Assembly: GCF_902167145.1 (NCBI RefSeq)
Contig: NC_050102.1
Coordinates: 11,346,850-11,410,849 of the forward strand
Direction of reading: 5' to 3'
Source of the DNA: Zea mays
Lineage: Eukaryota; Streptophyta; Magnoliopsida; Poales; Poaceae
DNA: 64,000 nt
Under the pieces are notes generated by a model that ran no database searches, was not told the origin of the DNA, and was given only the letters and a program-made list of their open reading frames with translations. Positions within the stretch are counted from its first letter, which is position 1. Every line of letters begins with the position of its first letter. The position numbers and the translations under genes were made by a program. Below are positions 45,023 to 57,498 of the stretch, in pieces.

Positions 45023-48000
45023 GTTTATGCATCCGGGGGCTCAAGTTGGATCATCGATAGCGGGTGCACAAACCACATGACTGGGGAGAAGAAAATGTTC
45101 TCCTCCTACGAGAAAAATCAAGATCCCCAACGAGCGATCACATTCAGGGATGGAAACCAAGGTTTGGTCAAAGGATTTGGTAAAATTGCTATATCTCCTG
45201 ACCATTCTATTTCCAATGTTTTTCTTGTAGATTCATTAGATTACAATTTGCTTTCTGTATCTCAATTATGCAAAATGGGTAACAACTGTCTTTTCACTGA
45301 TGTAGGTGTCACTGTCTTTAGAAGAAGTGATGATTCAATAGCATTTAAGGGAGTGTTGGAGGGTCAGCTATACTTGGTAGATTTTGATAGAGCTGAACTC
45401 GACACTTGCTTAATTGCTAAGACTAACATGGGTTGGCTCTGGCACCGCCGACTACCCCATGTTGGGATGAAGAATCTTCATAAGCTTCTAAAGGGAGAGC
45501 ACATTTTAGGACTAACCAATGTTCATTTTGAGAAAGACAGGGTTTGTAGCGCATGCCAAGCAGGAAAGCAAGTTGGTGTCCATCATCCACACAAGAACAT
45601 CATGACGACCGACAGGCCGCTTGAGCTACTCCACATGGATCTATTCGGCCCGATTGCTTACATAAGTATCGGCGGGAGTAAGTATTGTCTTGTAATAGTG
45701 GATGATTATTCTCGCTTCACTTGGGTATTCTTTCTGCAGGAAAAATCTCAAACCCAAGAGACCTTAAAGGGATTCTTGAGACGGGCTCAAAATGAGTTCG
45801 GCTTAAGGATCAAGAAAATTAGAAGCGACAACGGGACGGAGTTCAAGAACTCACAAATTGAAGGCTTCCTTGAGGAGGAGGGCATCAAGCATGAGTTCTC
45901 TTCTCCCTACACCCCGCAACAAAATGTTGTAGTGGAGAGGAAGAATATAACTCTATTGGACATGGCAAGAACCATGCTTGATGAGTACAAGACTTCGGAT
46001 CGGTTTTGGGCCGAGGCGGTCAACACCGCCTGCTACGCCATCAACCGGTTATATCTACACCGAATCCTCAAGAAAACATCCTATGAACTCCTAACCGGTA
46101 AAAAGCCCAACATTTCATATTTTAGAGTCTTTGGTAGCAAATGCTTTATTCTTGTTAAAAGAGGTAGAAAATCTAAATTTGCCCCTAAGACTGTAGAAGG
46201 CTTTTTACTAGGATATGATTCAAACACAAGGGCATATAGAGTCTTTAACAAGTCCTCCGGACAAGTTGAAGTTTCTTGTGACGTTGTGTTTGATGAGACT
46301 AACGGCTCTCAAGTAGAGCAAGTTGATCTTGATGAGATAGGTGATGAAGAGGCTCCATGCACCGCGCTAAGGAACATGTCCATTGGGGATGTGTGTCCTA
46401 AGGAATCCGAAGAGCCTCCAAATGCAAAAGACCAACCATCCTCCTCCACGCAAGCATCTCCGCCGACTCAAAATGAGGATGAAGCTCAAGTTCATGAAGT
46501 AGAAGATCAAGCAAATGAGCCACCTCAAGATGACGGCAATGATCAATGGGGAGATGCAAATGATCAAGACAAGGAGGATGAAGAACAAAGGCCGCCACAC
46601 CCAAGAGTCCACCAAGCAATCCAACGAGATCACCCCGTCGACACCATCCTAGGCGACATTCATAAGGGGTAACCACTAGATCTCGTGTTGCACACTTTTG
46701 TGAGCATTACTCTTTTGTTTCCTCCATTGAGCCACACAGCGTAGAGGAAGCACTTCAAGATTCGGATTGGGTGGTGGCAATGCAAGAGGAGCTCAACAAC
46801 TTCACGAGGAATGCGGTATGACATTTAGTTCCACGTCCTAACCAAAATGTTGTAGGAACCAAGTGGGTTTTCTGCAACAAGCAAGATGAGCATGGTGTGG
46901 TGACAAGGAACAAAGCTCGACTTGTGGCCAAGGGATACTCCCAAGTCGAAGGTTTGGATTTCGGTGAAACCTATGCACCCGTAGCTAGGCTTGAGTCAAT
47001 TTGCATATTATTGGCCTATGCTACTTACCATGGCTTCAAGCTTTATCAAATGGACGTGAAGAGTGCATTCCTCAATGGACCAATCAAGGAAGAGGTCTAT
47101 GTTGAGCAACCTCCCGGCTTTGAAGATAATGAGTACCCTAACCATGTTTATAAACTCTCTAAGGCGCTTTATGGGCTCAAGCAAGCCTAAGAGCATGGTA
47201 TGAATGCCTTAGAGATTTCCTTATCACTAATGGCTTCAAAGTTGGAAAGGCCGATCCTACTCTCTTTACCAAAACACTTGAGAATGACTTGTTTGTATGC
47301 CAAATTTATGTTGATGATATTATATTTGGGTCTACTAACGAGTCTACATGTGAAGAATTTAGTAGGATCATGACACAAAAATTCGAGATGACTATGATGG
47401 GGGAGTTGAAGTATTTCTTAGGATTTCAAGTGAAGCAACTCCAAGAAGGCACCTTCCTAAGCCAAACTAAGTATACTCAAGATATTCTAAGCAAGTTTGG
47501 AATGAAGGATGCCAAACCCATCAAGACACCCATGGGAACCAATGGGCATCTCGACCTCGACAAGGGAGGTAAATCCATTGATCAAAAGGTATACCGGTCG
47601 ATGATTGGGTCTTTACTCTATTTATGTGCATCACGACCGGATATTATGCTTTCCGTATGCATGTGTGCAAGATTCCAAGCCGACCCTAAGGAAGCTCACC
47701 TTACGGCCGTAAAACGAATCTTGAGATATTTAGTTTATACTCCTAAGTTTGGGCTTTGGTATCCTAGGGGATCCACATTTGATTTAATTGGTTATTCGGA
47801 TGCCGATTGGGCGGGTTGTAAAATTAATAAAAAGAGCACATCGGGGACTTGCCAGTTCTTGGGAAGATCCTTGGTGTCTTGGGCTTCAAAGAAGCAAAAT
47901 TCCGTCGCTCTTTCTACCGCCGAAGCCGAGTACATTGCCGCAGGCCACTGTTGCGCGCAACTACTTTGGATGAGGCAAACCCTTAGGGACTATGGTTACA

Positions 48001-48263
48001 AATTAACCAAAGTTCCTCTTCTATGTGATAATGAGAGTGCAATCCGCATGGCGGATAATCCCGTTGAGCATAGCCGCACTAAACACATAGCCATTCGGTA
48101 TCACTTTTTAAGGGATCACCAACAAAAGGGAGATATCGAGATTTCTTACATTAATACTAAAGATCAATTAGCCGATATCTTTACCAAGCCTCTTGATGAA
48201 CAAACTTTTAACAAACTTAGGCATGAGCTAAATATTCTTGATTCTAGGAACTTCTTTTGTTGA
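45023..48263 (+). pseudogene. Opie-like pol of element B, frameshifted
   Basis: Protease (WIIDSG), integrase, reverse transcriptase (YVDDIIFGS near 47307) and RNase H are all recognisable. Breaks: loss of one G in a GGGGG run near 46665-46670; TGA for Trp at 46819-46821; a further deletion near 47187-47190 inside the KQAPRAW motif. Integrase also has QQNVVVERKNI where element A has [11 protein letters not shown]. The final segment 47289-48263 is open. As in element A, an in-frame TAG (45020-45022) immediately precedes the pol frame. Confidence 0.92.
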
Positions 48264-49095
48264 TTTGCACACATAGCTCTTCTATATACCTTTGATCATG
48301 TCTCTTTCATATGCTATGACTAATGTGTTTTTAAGTCTATTTCAAACCAAGTCATAGGTACATTGAAAGGGAATTGGAGTCTTCGGCGAAGACAAAAGGC
48401 TTCCACTCCGTAACTCATCTCTCGCCGTTGCTCCGCGCATCTCTCCATCCTTTGGGGGAGAGTTCAAAGCAAAAGGACTTCGTCTTTGGTACAATCCTCA
48501 CTCATTTATTTATGACCAAAGGGGAAGAAAAGTAGTTCTAGGGCTCTAATGATTCCGTTTTTGGCGATTCATGCCAAAGGGGGAGAGAGTATGAGCCCAA
48601 AGCAAAAGGACCGCACCACCACCAATTTCTAAAATTTTAGTTTTTCAAAGAGTATTTTCAAATTGGTATCTTACTTGTGATATAATTTCAAATTGGTATA
48701 ACCTCTTCAAAATTAATATCAAAACCCTCTTGAACACTAAGAGGAGGATTTCATTAAGGGGGAGTTTTGTTTAGTCAAAGAAAAAGCATTTGAAACAGGG
48801 GGAGAAAATTTCAAATCTTGAAGATGCTTTGCAAAATCTTATTCATTTACCTTTGACTATTTGCAAAAGAACTTTGAAAAGGATTTACAAAAGAATTTGC
48901 AAAAAAACAAAACATGTGGTGCAAGCGTGGTCCAAAATGTTAAAAATGAAGAAACAATCCATGCATATCTTATAAGTATTTATATTGGCTCAATTCCAAG
49001 CAACCTTTGCACTTACATTATGCAAACTAGTTCAATTATGCACTTCTATATTTGCTTTGGTTTGTGTTGGCATCAATCACCAAAAAGGGGGAGAT
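48264..49095 (+). other. 3' region of element B with multiple polypurine tracts
   Basis: Purine runs at about 48575-48586, 48755-48764, 48796-48806 and the LTR-adjacent 49084-49094 (AAAAAGGGGGAGA). Near-identical to 40159-40990 in the truncated copy. Confidence 0.85.
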
Positions 49096-50403
49096 TGAAA
49101 GGGAATTAGGCTTGCATCTATTTCCTAAATGATTTTGGTGGTTGAATTGCCCAACACAAATAATTGAACTAACTAGTTTGCTCGAGTGTATAAGTTATAC
49201 AGGTGTCAAAGGTTCACACTTAGCCAATAAAAGACCAAGTATTGGGTTCAACAAAAGAGCAAAGGGACAACCGAAGGCACCTCTGGTCTGGCGCACCGGA
49301 CTGTCCGGTGTGCCACCGGACAGTGTCCGGTGCACCAGAGGACTCCAAGTCGAACTCGTCACCTTCGGGAAAATCCAGAGGCGCTCCGCTATAATTCACC
49401 GGACTGTCTGGTGTACACCGGACAGTGTCCGGTGCTCCAAGGAAGAGCAGCTCTGGAACTCGCCAGCTTCGGGAATTCGCAACGGCTAGTCCGCTATAAT
49501 TCACCGGACATGTCCGGTGTACACCGGACTGTCCGGTGTGACATCGAAGCAACAGATACTTCGGCGCCAACGGCTACCTGCAGCGCATTGAATGCGCGCC
49601 AGCGCGCGCAGAAGTCAGGCACGCCCATACTGGCGCACCGGACACTCTACAGTACATGTCCGGTGCGCCACCGGACATCCAGGCGGGCCCAGAAGACAGT
49701 GCTCCAACGGTCGAATCCCAACGGCTTTGGTGACGTGGCTGGCGCACCGGACATGTCCGGTGTGCACCGGACTGTTCGGTGCACCATACGACAGTCAGCC
49801 CCACCAAACGACTAGTTTGGTGGTTGGGGCTATAAATACCCCCAACCACCCCACATTCAAGACATCCAAGTTTTCACACTTCCAACCACTTACAAGAGCT
49901 AGGCATTCAATTCTAGACACACTCAAGAGATCAAATCCTCTCCCAAATTCCACACAAAGCTTTAGTGACTAGTGAGAGAGATTTGCTTGTGTTCTTTCGA
50001 GCTCTTGCGCTTGGATTGCTTTCCTCTTTCTTGATTCTTTATTGCGATCAAACTCACTTGTAATTGAGGCAAGAGACACCAATCTTGTGGTGGTCCTTGT
50101 AGGAACTTTGTGTTCCAAGTGATTGAGAAGAGAAAGCTCACTCGGTCCGAGGGACCGTTTGAGAGAGGGAAAGGGTTGAAAGAGACCCGGTCGTTGTGAC
50201 CACCTCAACGGGGAGTAGGTTTGCAAGAACCGAACCTCGGTAAAACAAATCCGCGTGTCACACCTCTTATTTGCTTGCGATTTGTTTTGCACTCTCTCTC
50301 TCGCGAACTTAATTACATTTCTAACGCTAACCCGGCTTGTAGTTGTGATTATTTTTGAGAATTTCAGTTTCGCCCTATTCACCCCCCCTCTATGCGACTA
50401 TCA
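49096..50403 (+). repeat. 3' LTR of Opie-like element B
   Basis: 1,308 bp, TG...CA, with TATAAATA at 49831-49838. The last palindrome is damaged by C-to-T (GGACTGTTCGG near 49769-49779). Confidence 0.9.
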
Positions 50404-51027
50404 GGTGGCATAAATTAGACCCTACTCCTATAAACATGATTAACCTAAACTGGTTCCCTATACTAGCTCAGCCATATACAAGTATTTGACTTATGCGTTG
50501 GGTTGCAAAATCTGTATAGACCGACATAAAAAAATTATAAGCACCCAAGAATTTCAACTATCATAACTTATGCAACCAATCTAGAAGGAAACAACCAAAC
50601 TATATTCTGACTAATCTCGTTTAAGTTATAGCTACTCAACCTACTAATGTGTTACCTATAGACCTATCTTAACATCTTGTCCCTAATCCGGATGAAGACA
50701 CCTAGACTTGAGAAGAAGGATATCAAACTCGTTGAGATTGATAAGAGCCAAGCCATACCTCCAAAGAAATCAAGATCCACGATGGAGTCTTTCTTTACCC
50801 TACTCTTTCTTATCCAAACCTATTCATACTTTTAGGACATCTTTTGTCCTACATAATGTGGTGGCCATATTTATGCCATCCTAATCACCTGATAATTTGA
50901 TATAGACTGAAAAAATCTTTTGGTACTAGAACTAATTAGGAACTGAAATCTAGACTACAAGCTAAACTTGTTGTGTCCCTTCTCTTACAAATCTCGAGGA
51001 CGAGATTCTTGTTAAGGGGGTAGGATT
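50404..51027 (+). other. 3' internal end of gypsy element E with polypurine tract
   Basis: AT-rich non-coding sequence ending in CTCGAGGACGAGATTCTTG and the polypurine tract TTAAGGGGGTAGG (51012-51024), which abuts the LTR at 51028. The same CTCGAGG-CGAGATT block precedes the damaged 3' LTR of the Tekay-like element, so E belongs to a related group. Confidence 0.7.
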
Positions 51028-51779
51028 TGTAATGCCCAAAATGCGTGTCAGGAAAATAATAATAATGATGATGATGATATAAAAAATAATTATGTACTGT
51101 TTTGGGATTATGGAACCCTCGGAGATTATTGGTGTTCTTTTCTCTGTGCATACTCAATTATGGAAATTAAAGTAGTCAAATAGCAAATAAATAAATATGG
51201 AATTATGCATAGCATTCTGAAGTTATTGTATTGTTGCACTTCGTATTCAATTTTGTGAGACAAGTTTAAATTCAGAAATTAAAATTTGAAAATAAAAATA
51301 GAAAAAGGGGAATTGGAAAAGAATATGCATTACAAAAAATAGATATAAATAATTATAATTCATCATGCTAGCACTTTATTTATGCACATGATTTCTGTGA
51401 CAAATTTGAATTCAAATATCATATTTTGAAAATAAGAAAATTTGAAAGAAAAGTAGAAAAGAAAAGGAATAACCAAAATAAAAGAAAAGAGAAGTTGTGT
51501 GTGGGTCGGATTCTTCTTAGCTCGGCCCATTAAATTCTCCCTGCGCTAGCCCAGTCGGGAGGGGGCTCAGCCATCCCTCGTGCCACGTCCCACTGAATGG
51601 CCGGGTCCACACATCAGCTTATCCTCCTCTCTGGTGAACCATTCCGCACTACCGCCAGGTCGTTCCAAGGAAGTCCGGGATGCCGTCGTGATTCTCGCCC
51701 GGTAATCTCGTCGGTCGTTGCTCGCGCTGGAATAAATATGCTCTGCGCCCTCCTTCTCCTCTTCCGCCACCCACACCGT
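51028..51779 (+). repeat. 3' LTR of gypsy element E, truncated by a copia LTR
   Basis: Starts TGTAATGCCC; the first ~146 bp match 30501-30646. AT-rich first part, GC-rich second part with a possible TATA-like AATAAATAT near 51730. It ends at 51779 where the copia LTR begins (TGTGAATC), so its own end is not seen. Confidence 0.8.
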
Positions 51780-53308
51780 TGTGAATCATCTAGGCCCCTT
51801 AGTGATGTTTTGGTAATTAATGACAACTGTTTGTGGACTAACGGTTCTTGGAGAAATAAGAATGCAGGGTTGGACCACATAGAACATAAAATCTTGGAGA
51901 TTTATAAGCATTGGTTGTGGATCAAGTGAAGGCAAAGGTATAACATAGGTTTTTGTTTTTGCCGGTCTCCAGGAGTTTAGAGAAGATATTTGACCGGATT
52001 AGTAGGCTAGATGGCCGTACTATTAAGAGGGGTCAATGACGTTTGTCTGTGTAAAACTTAGTGCCTCATATAGCATCTAGTGGTTGCATTTGCATGAGGA
52101 CTAACAACGCTTCCAATTTCGAGAGTTAAAAATCTTTTCAAAAGCGTGTTTGAAAAGTTGCTAAGTCATGGGATTGGCGGATCGTCCGGGCCATGTGGGC
52201 GGACCGTCCGTGATCCATCCAGTGGGGTCCGAAGTATGTTCACTTTGGTATTGTACTGTACATTTGTAATGCGGACTGTCCGGGTCTTGGGGCTGGACCG
52301 TCCGCAGTCCTGACCAGAGAAGGTTGCTCTCTGCACAGTCCCTGTATTTTTGTGCGGACCGTCCAGCCAGGGTCGGCGGACCGTCCGTAGGTGCCAAATT
52401 GGTTTGGGCAGGGACTGTGTATTTTTGGGCATTTGTACTACAGACTGTCAGGAGGATAAGCCCGGACAGTACTGACTCCCAGGTCGCGGACCGTTCGGCC
52501 TTATAGGGCGGACAGTCCGCGTGTGTTAACTCTTCATGGTCATAGCATTGGTGCTCCAAGTTTCCAGGTCTCGGACGGTCCGGCCAAGGTTGGCGGACTG
52601 TCCGGACCTTGCTTTTTTGACAGCTCTGACAGATTTCAAACAGGAAAAATAGTCGTTATTTGTACGACGGACCGTCCTGCCTCAGGGCGCGGACCGTCCG
52701 CGTGTGCGCAGAAAATGTGCTAGTTGCACATAACGGTTGGATTTTTGAGGTGGGCTATAAATAGAAGGGGAGCTCGTGTGTGAGGGCTCTCTTGGCCATT
52801 CCTTGCACACATTGAGCTTATTTGTGATCCTCCCACTTATTCTCTCACACTCCTTACTTGAGATTGCATTCTAGTGAGAGATTAAAAGTTCCTAGTGCAT
52901 TTGCATCCATTGGTGATTCTTGAGGCACTAGGTGGTACACCGAGCAAGCGTCATCGGCTTGTTACTCTTGGAGGTTGCCGCCTCCTAGACGGCTCGGGTG
53001 TTGTCTCCGTCGAGCTCTCCAAGAAGATTATGGAGGAGCCGCGGTGTCGATTGTGAGGGGTTCGCGGCTACCTCGCCGGAGCGGCAAAGGTGACATTAGT
53101 GGAAATGAGGTATTGAGTGATTTCTTGTCCACTTGGCTCAAAGATCAAGCTGCGTATTGATAGAGGAGCAATTGAGAGCTTGAAGTCCACCTCAACGTGG
53201 ATTTGGGGTGATCGGCAAATCACCGATACCACGGGATAAAATCTGGTGTCTTTCTTTTCTTGCATTACTTATTGCCGTGCAAGTGATTAGTATTTCGCAT
53301 ATTGTTCT
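51780..53308 (+). repeat. 5' LTR of copia element D, first part
   Basis: Starts TGTGAATCATC. It contains many CGGACCGTCCG-type palindromes between about 52170 and 52705 and a TATAAATAG box at 52756-52764. It is interrupted at 53308 by element C and resumes at 62726. Small open frames such as 52161-52559 (minus) are palindrome artefacts. The palindromes and PBS suggest a Sirevirus relative, but the family is not identified. Confidence 0.7.
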
Positions 53309-55083
53309 TGAAAGGGAAATGTGCCCTTGGGCCATTTCTAGTATATTTTGGTAATTAAGTGCCCAACACATATTGAGTGAGTAATTATATGTCAAATGAT
53401 GGATGAAGTGCGAATCGACAAGAAGGTATGGTTCTAGACTTAGTACATTGGTTTTTATGTACTAATATATTTGTCTAAGTGCTAGAATCAGGGAAAAAGG
53501 ATTGGAAAAGAGTTGGCTGTGTACAGCCAACTGCTGCTCAGTCTAGGTGCATCGGACAGTGTCCGGTGCTGCACCGGACATTGTCCGGTGCGCCAGGCTG
53601 GACTCCAGCGAATTGGCCACTCTCGGGAAATTGTGGCGGCGTACGGCTATAATTCACCGGACCGTCCGGTGGTGCACCGGACTGTCCGGTGAGCCAACGG
53701 CCGCCAGCGCAACGGTCGGCCGCGCAATCCGCGCGCGACGCGTGGCCCCAGCCAACGGTCGGCTGGGGCATCGGACTATCCGGTGTGCACCGGACAGTGT
53801 CCGGTGCGCCAACGGCTACAATTCTGCAACGGTCGGTTGTGCCATTTTAGGAAGGAGATCCGCACTGGACAATGAACAGTGGATGTCCGGTGCGCCACCC
53901 GACAGAAGGCAAGATTGCCTTCCAAGAATGCCTCCAACGGCTCCTAGCTGCCTTGGGGCTATAAAAGGGACCCTAGGCGCATGGAGGAGACTAGGGGTGG
54001 AAATTTGGCTTGGGCTCGACGAGCCGGCTCGAGCTCGGTGAGGCTCGGCTCGGCTCGAGCCGGCTCGCGAGCCAAAACGAGCCCGAGCCGAGCCTGATTT
54101 TGTAGCTCGCCAGAACTGCGAGCCGAGCCGAGCCGGCTCGGTCCAGCTCGCGAGCCGGCTCGCGAGCCGAGCTAACAACGTCAAGTATACTATTATACCA
54201 TATTATTGTTATGTTTTGAACTATTTTATTGAATTTCTTGAACTTGATACGTGATACACTTATATTGTAGTCTAAAAATATATTATACATATTTTTTTAT
54301 CTTATATATAATAAAAAATATATAATTTATACTCTAAACGTGATTTAGTGTAAGGCTCGCGAGCTGGCTCGAGCCGGCTCGCGAGCCGTTACCGAGCCGA
54401 GCCGAGCCTCTAGGTCGGGCTCGCAAAATGACCGAGTCGAGCCTGGCTCGGCTCGCAGCTGCACCGAGCCACGTCGAGCCGAGCCGAGCCGAGCTCGGCT
54501 CGGCTCGTTTCCAGCCCTAGAGGAGACACCTAAGCATACTTTGAGCATTCTAAGTCTTCCACACTCCATCTCCGCGCACTTGATTGACTTTCTCAGTGAT
54601 TTGAGCTCTGATCTAGTGGTGAACTTGTTGCGATTCATTTGAGCTCAAGTCTTGGCTGTGTGTGTGTGTATTGCTGCGGATTTGTGTGTATTGCTTCCCT
54701 CCCTTACTCTAAGTGCTTTCACTTTGATCTTTGTTGTAAGGGCGAGAGACTCCAAGTTGTGGAGATTCCTCGCAAACGGGAAAGAGTATAAGAAAGAAAA
54801 CAACCGTGGTATTCAAGTGGATCATTGGATCACTTGAAAGGGGTTGAGTGCAACCCTCGTCCATTGGGACGCCACAACGTGGAGTAGGCAAGTGTTATAC
54901 TTGGCCGAACCACGGGATAAATCATCGTGTCTCTTGTGCTTGTTTTCTTTGTGACTATTGTGTTTCACAAGAGCTCGGTTCTTAGCCACTTGATTCTATT
55001 GTGCTAACACTTAATCAAGTTTTATGGCTATAAGTTTCAAGTTTTTACAGGATCACCTATTCACCCCCCTCTAGGTGCTCTCA
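53309..55083 (+). repeat. 5' LTR of element C
   Basis: 1,775 bp including a 528-bp MITE and its 8-bp duplication. It carries CACCGGAC(C/T)GTCCGGTG palindromes (for example near 53656 and 53676) and TATAAAAG at 53960-53967, only about 25 bp before the MITE. Several palindromes are damaged by C-to-T changes relative to the 3' LTR, and vice versa. Confidence 0.9.
53984..54527. mobile_element. hAT-type MITE inside the 5' LTR of element C
   Basis: Element 53992-54519 (528 bp) with GAGGAGAC at 53984-53991 and 54520-54527. Ends TAGGGGTGGAAA and, reverse-complemented, TAGGGCTGGAAA. The 3' LTR of element C has a single GAGGAGAC at the corresponding place (62161-62168), which is the empty site. The outer ~150-200 bp at each end are packed with GAGCC/GGCTC repeats; the middle is AT-rich. 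No ORF of note. An 8-bp duplication points to hAT. Confidence 0.92.
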
Positions 55084-55085
55084 AT

Positions 55086-55098
55086 TGGTATCAGAGCC
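55086..55098 (+). promoter_or_regulatory. Primer-binding site of element C
   Basis: TGGTATCAGAGCC, two bases after the LTR, complementary to initiator Met-tRNA. Confidence 0.85.
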
Positions 55099-55133
55099 GT
55101 TCTCTTCACGAAAGGGACTAATCGCCCAAAGAG

Positions 55134-57486
55134 ATGGATCCTAAGGGAAAGGGGATGGTGGTCAACGATAAGGAGAAGGAATCCGTCTTCAATGAGCCAA
55201 GAGACGATAAGCCCACTGACTCTGGCTCAAGTCACAAGAAGAAGGACGGGAAGAAGAAGAGGCGCATCAAGAAGATAGTCTACTATGACAGCGACGAGTC
55301 TTCCTCTTCCCAAAGAGACGACGACGAGAAAAAGAAAACGGTTAACTCAAACTTTTCTTTGACTATTCTCGTATTCCGTCTAACTCCAATGCTCATTTAC
55401 TTTCGATTCCACTTGGGAAACCTCCGCAATTTGATGGAGAAGACTACTCATTTTGGAGTCACAAAATGCGTAGTCACCTATTCTCTCTCCATCCAAGTAT
55501 TTGGGAGATCGTTGAAAACGGAATGCTTTTTGATAGTACTGACAATCCCGTTTTCATTAATGAGCAAATCCATAAAAATGCACAAGCTACCACTGTTTTG
55601 CTAGCATCCTTGTGCGGGGATGAGTACCACAAGGTGAGCGGCTTGGATAATGCCAAGCAAATTTGGGACACCCTCAAGATCTCTCATGAGGGGAATGACG
55701 CCACCATGATCACCAAAATGGAGTTGGTGGAACGCGAACTAGGAAGGTTCGCAATGATCAGGGGGGAGGAGCCAACCCAAACGTACAACAGGCTCAAGAC
55801 CCTGGTCAACAAGATCAGGAGCTATGGAAGCACGAGATGGACGGACCACGACATCGTCCGACTTATGCTCAGGTCCTTCACTGTACTTGATCCTCATCTT
55901 GTGAATTCTATCCGTGAAAATACTAGGTACACCAAGATGACGCCCGAGGAAATACTCAGAAAGTTCGTAAGCGGGCGTATGATGATCAAGGAAGCAAGAT
56001 ACGTTGATGAGGCATTGAATGGTCCAATGCCCATCTACGAGCCTCAAACGGTTGCTCTCAAAGCAACAAGTAGCAGGGAGGCACTACCTAGCAAGGTGGT
56101 GCAAGTTGAGGCGGCCGGGCTAAATGAGGATGAAATGGCCCTCATTATCAAGCGCTTCAAGACCGCATTGAAGGGACGCAAGGAGTACTCAAACAAGAAC
56201 AAGGCAAAGGGAAAGTGTTCCTGCTTCAAGTGCGGTAAGATAGGTCATTTTATTGCTCAATGTCCCGATAATGAAAATGACCAGGGAGACGAAAGACATG
56301 GGAAGAGAGAGAACAAGAAGGTTTACAAGAAGGCGAAGGGCGAGGCACAACTTGGCAAAGAGTGGGACTCAGATTGTTCTTCGTCCGATTCCGACGACAA
56401 AGGACTCGCCGCCTCGGCCTTCAACAAATCGTCGCTCTTCCCCAACGAGCGCCATACTTACCTAATGGCAAAGGAGAAGAAGGTAAACGCTCAAGAAACT
56501 CCTAAGTACTCTACTTATAGTGATGAGGACTCTAGTGATGATGAAGTAGATTACACTAGCTTGTTCAAAGGATTAGATAGGGCTAAAGTAGAAAAGATTA
56601 ATGAGTTGATTGATGCATTGAATGAAAAAGATAGACTGCTAGAGAGGCAAGAGGACATCTTGTATGAGGAACATGACAAATTTGTTAGTGTTCAAAAGTC
56701 TCTTGCCTTAGAAATTAAAAGAAATGAATTACTATCTTCTGAATTATCTATTTGCAATGAATCTATTTCTAGCTTGAAGATTTTGAATGATGATTTAAAT
56801 GCTAAGCTAGAGGTAGTTAATAAATCTAGTCCTTGTGTAGAGCATGTTGTAATTTGCAATAGATGCAAGGATTTTAATGTTGATGTTTGTGATGAACATT
56901 TAATTTCTATTAATTAAATGATGAAGTAGCAAGTCTTAATGCTCAACTTAAGACTTGCAAAAGTGATTTTGATAAATTAAAATTTGCTAGGGATGCCTAC
57001 ACTGTTGGTAGACACCCCTCAATTAAGGATGGGCTTGGCTTTAAGAGGGAAGCCAAGAACTTAACAAGCCAAAGGGCTCCCATTTTCAACAAGGAAAAAG
57101 GGAAGGCTCATATGGCTAGTAGTAGTCAAAAGAATCATGCATTTATTTATGATAGAAAATTTTCTAGAAATGCTCATCATAATAGGAGTTATAATGCTTA
57201 TGATTCACATGCCATGATTGTTTCAAGTTCTTCCTTTGTGCATAGTAGAAATATGCCTAGAAACAATGTTGTTCATCATGTGCCTAAGAAAATGCAAAAT
57301 AAATCTGCTACTGTTTTTCATGCCTGCAACACTGATTTTGTACTTTCATGTAAAAATAAGAAAGTGGTTGCTAGGAAATTGGGGGCAAAATGAAAGGGAG
57401 ATAAAACTTGCATTTGGGTCCCTAAGACTATTGTTACTAACCTTGTAGGACCCAACAAGAGTTGGGTACCTAAAACCCAAGCCTAA
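55134..57486 (+). pseudogene. Sirevirus gag of element C, two frameshifts
   Basis: ATG 55134 opens a Lys/Asp/Ser-rich start. A one-base loss in a T run near 55360 shifts to the frame 55466-56917, which holds the copia gag domain and zinc knuckle CFKCGKIGHFIAQC (about 56223-56264). A second shift near 56915 moves to the frame shared with pol, containing the basic tail (57112-57393), a TGA at 57391-57393, then the conserved CIWVPKT / SWVPKTQA end and TAA 57484-57486. It is about as long as element A's gag but diverged in sequence. Non-functional. Confidence 0.88.
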
Positions 57487-57498
57487 TTTGCCTTGCAG

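Larger units (their letters stand above)
40991..50403 (+). mobile_element. Opie-like Sirevirus (element B), full length but defective
   Basis: Two LTRs (40991-42295, 49096-50403) with gag and pol between. LTRs differ at about 23 positions plus several 1-bp indels (near 1.8%). The right flank GGTGG has no matching duplication at the left, because the left LTR continues into a truncated second copy. gag and pol carry frameshifts and stops, so it cannot encode its own proteins. It is the same family as element A but clearly older. Confidence 0.9.
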
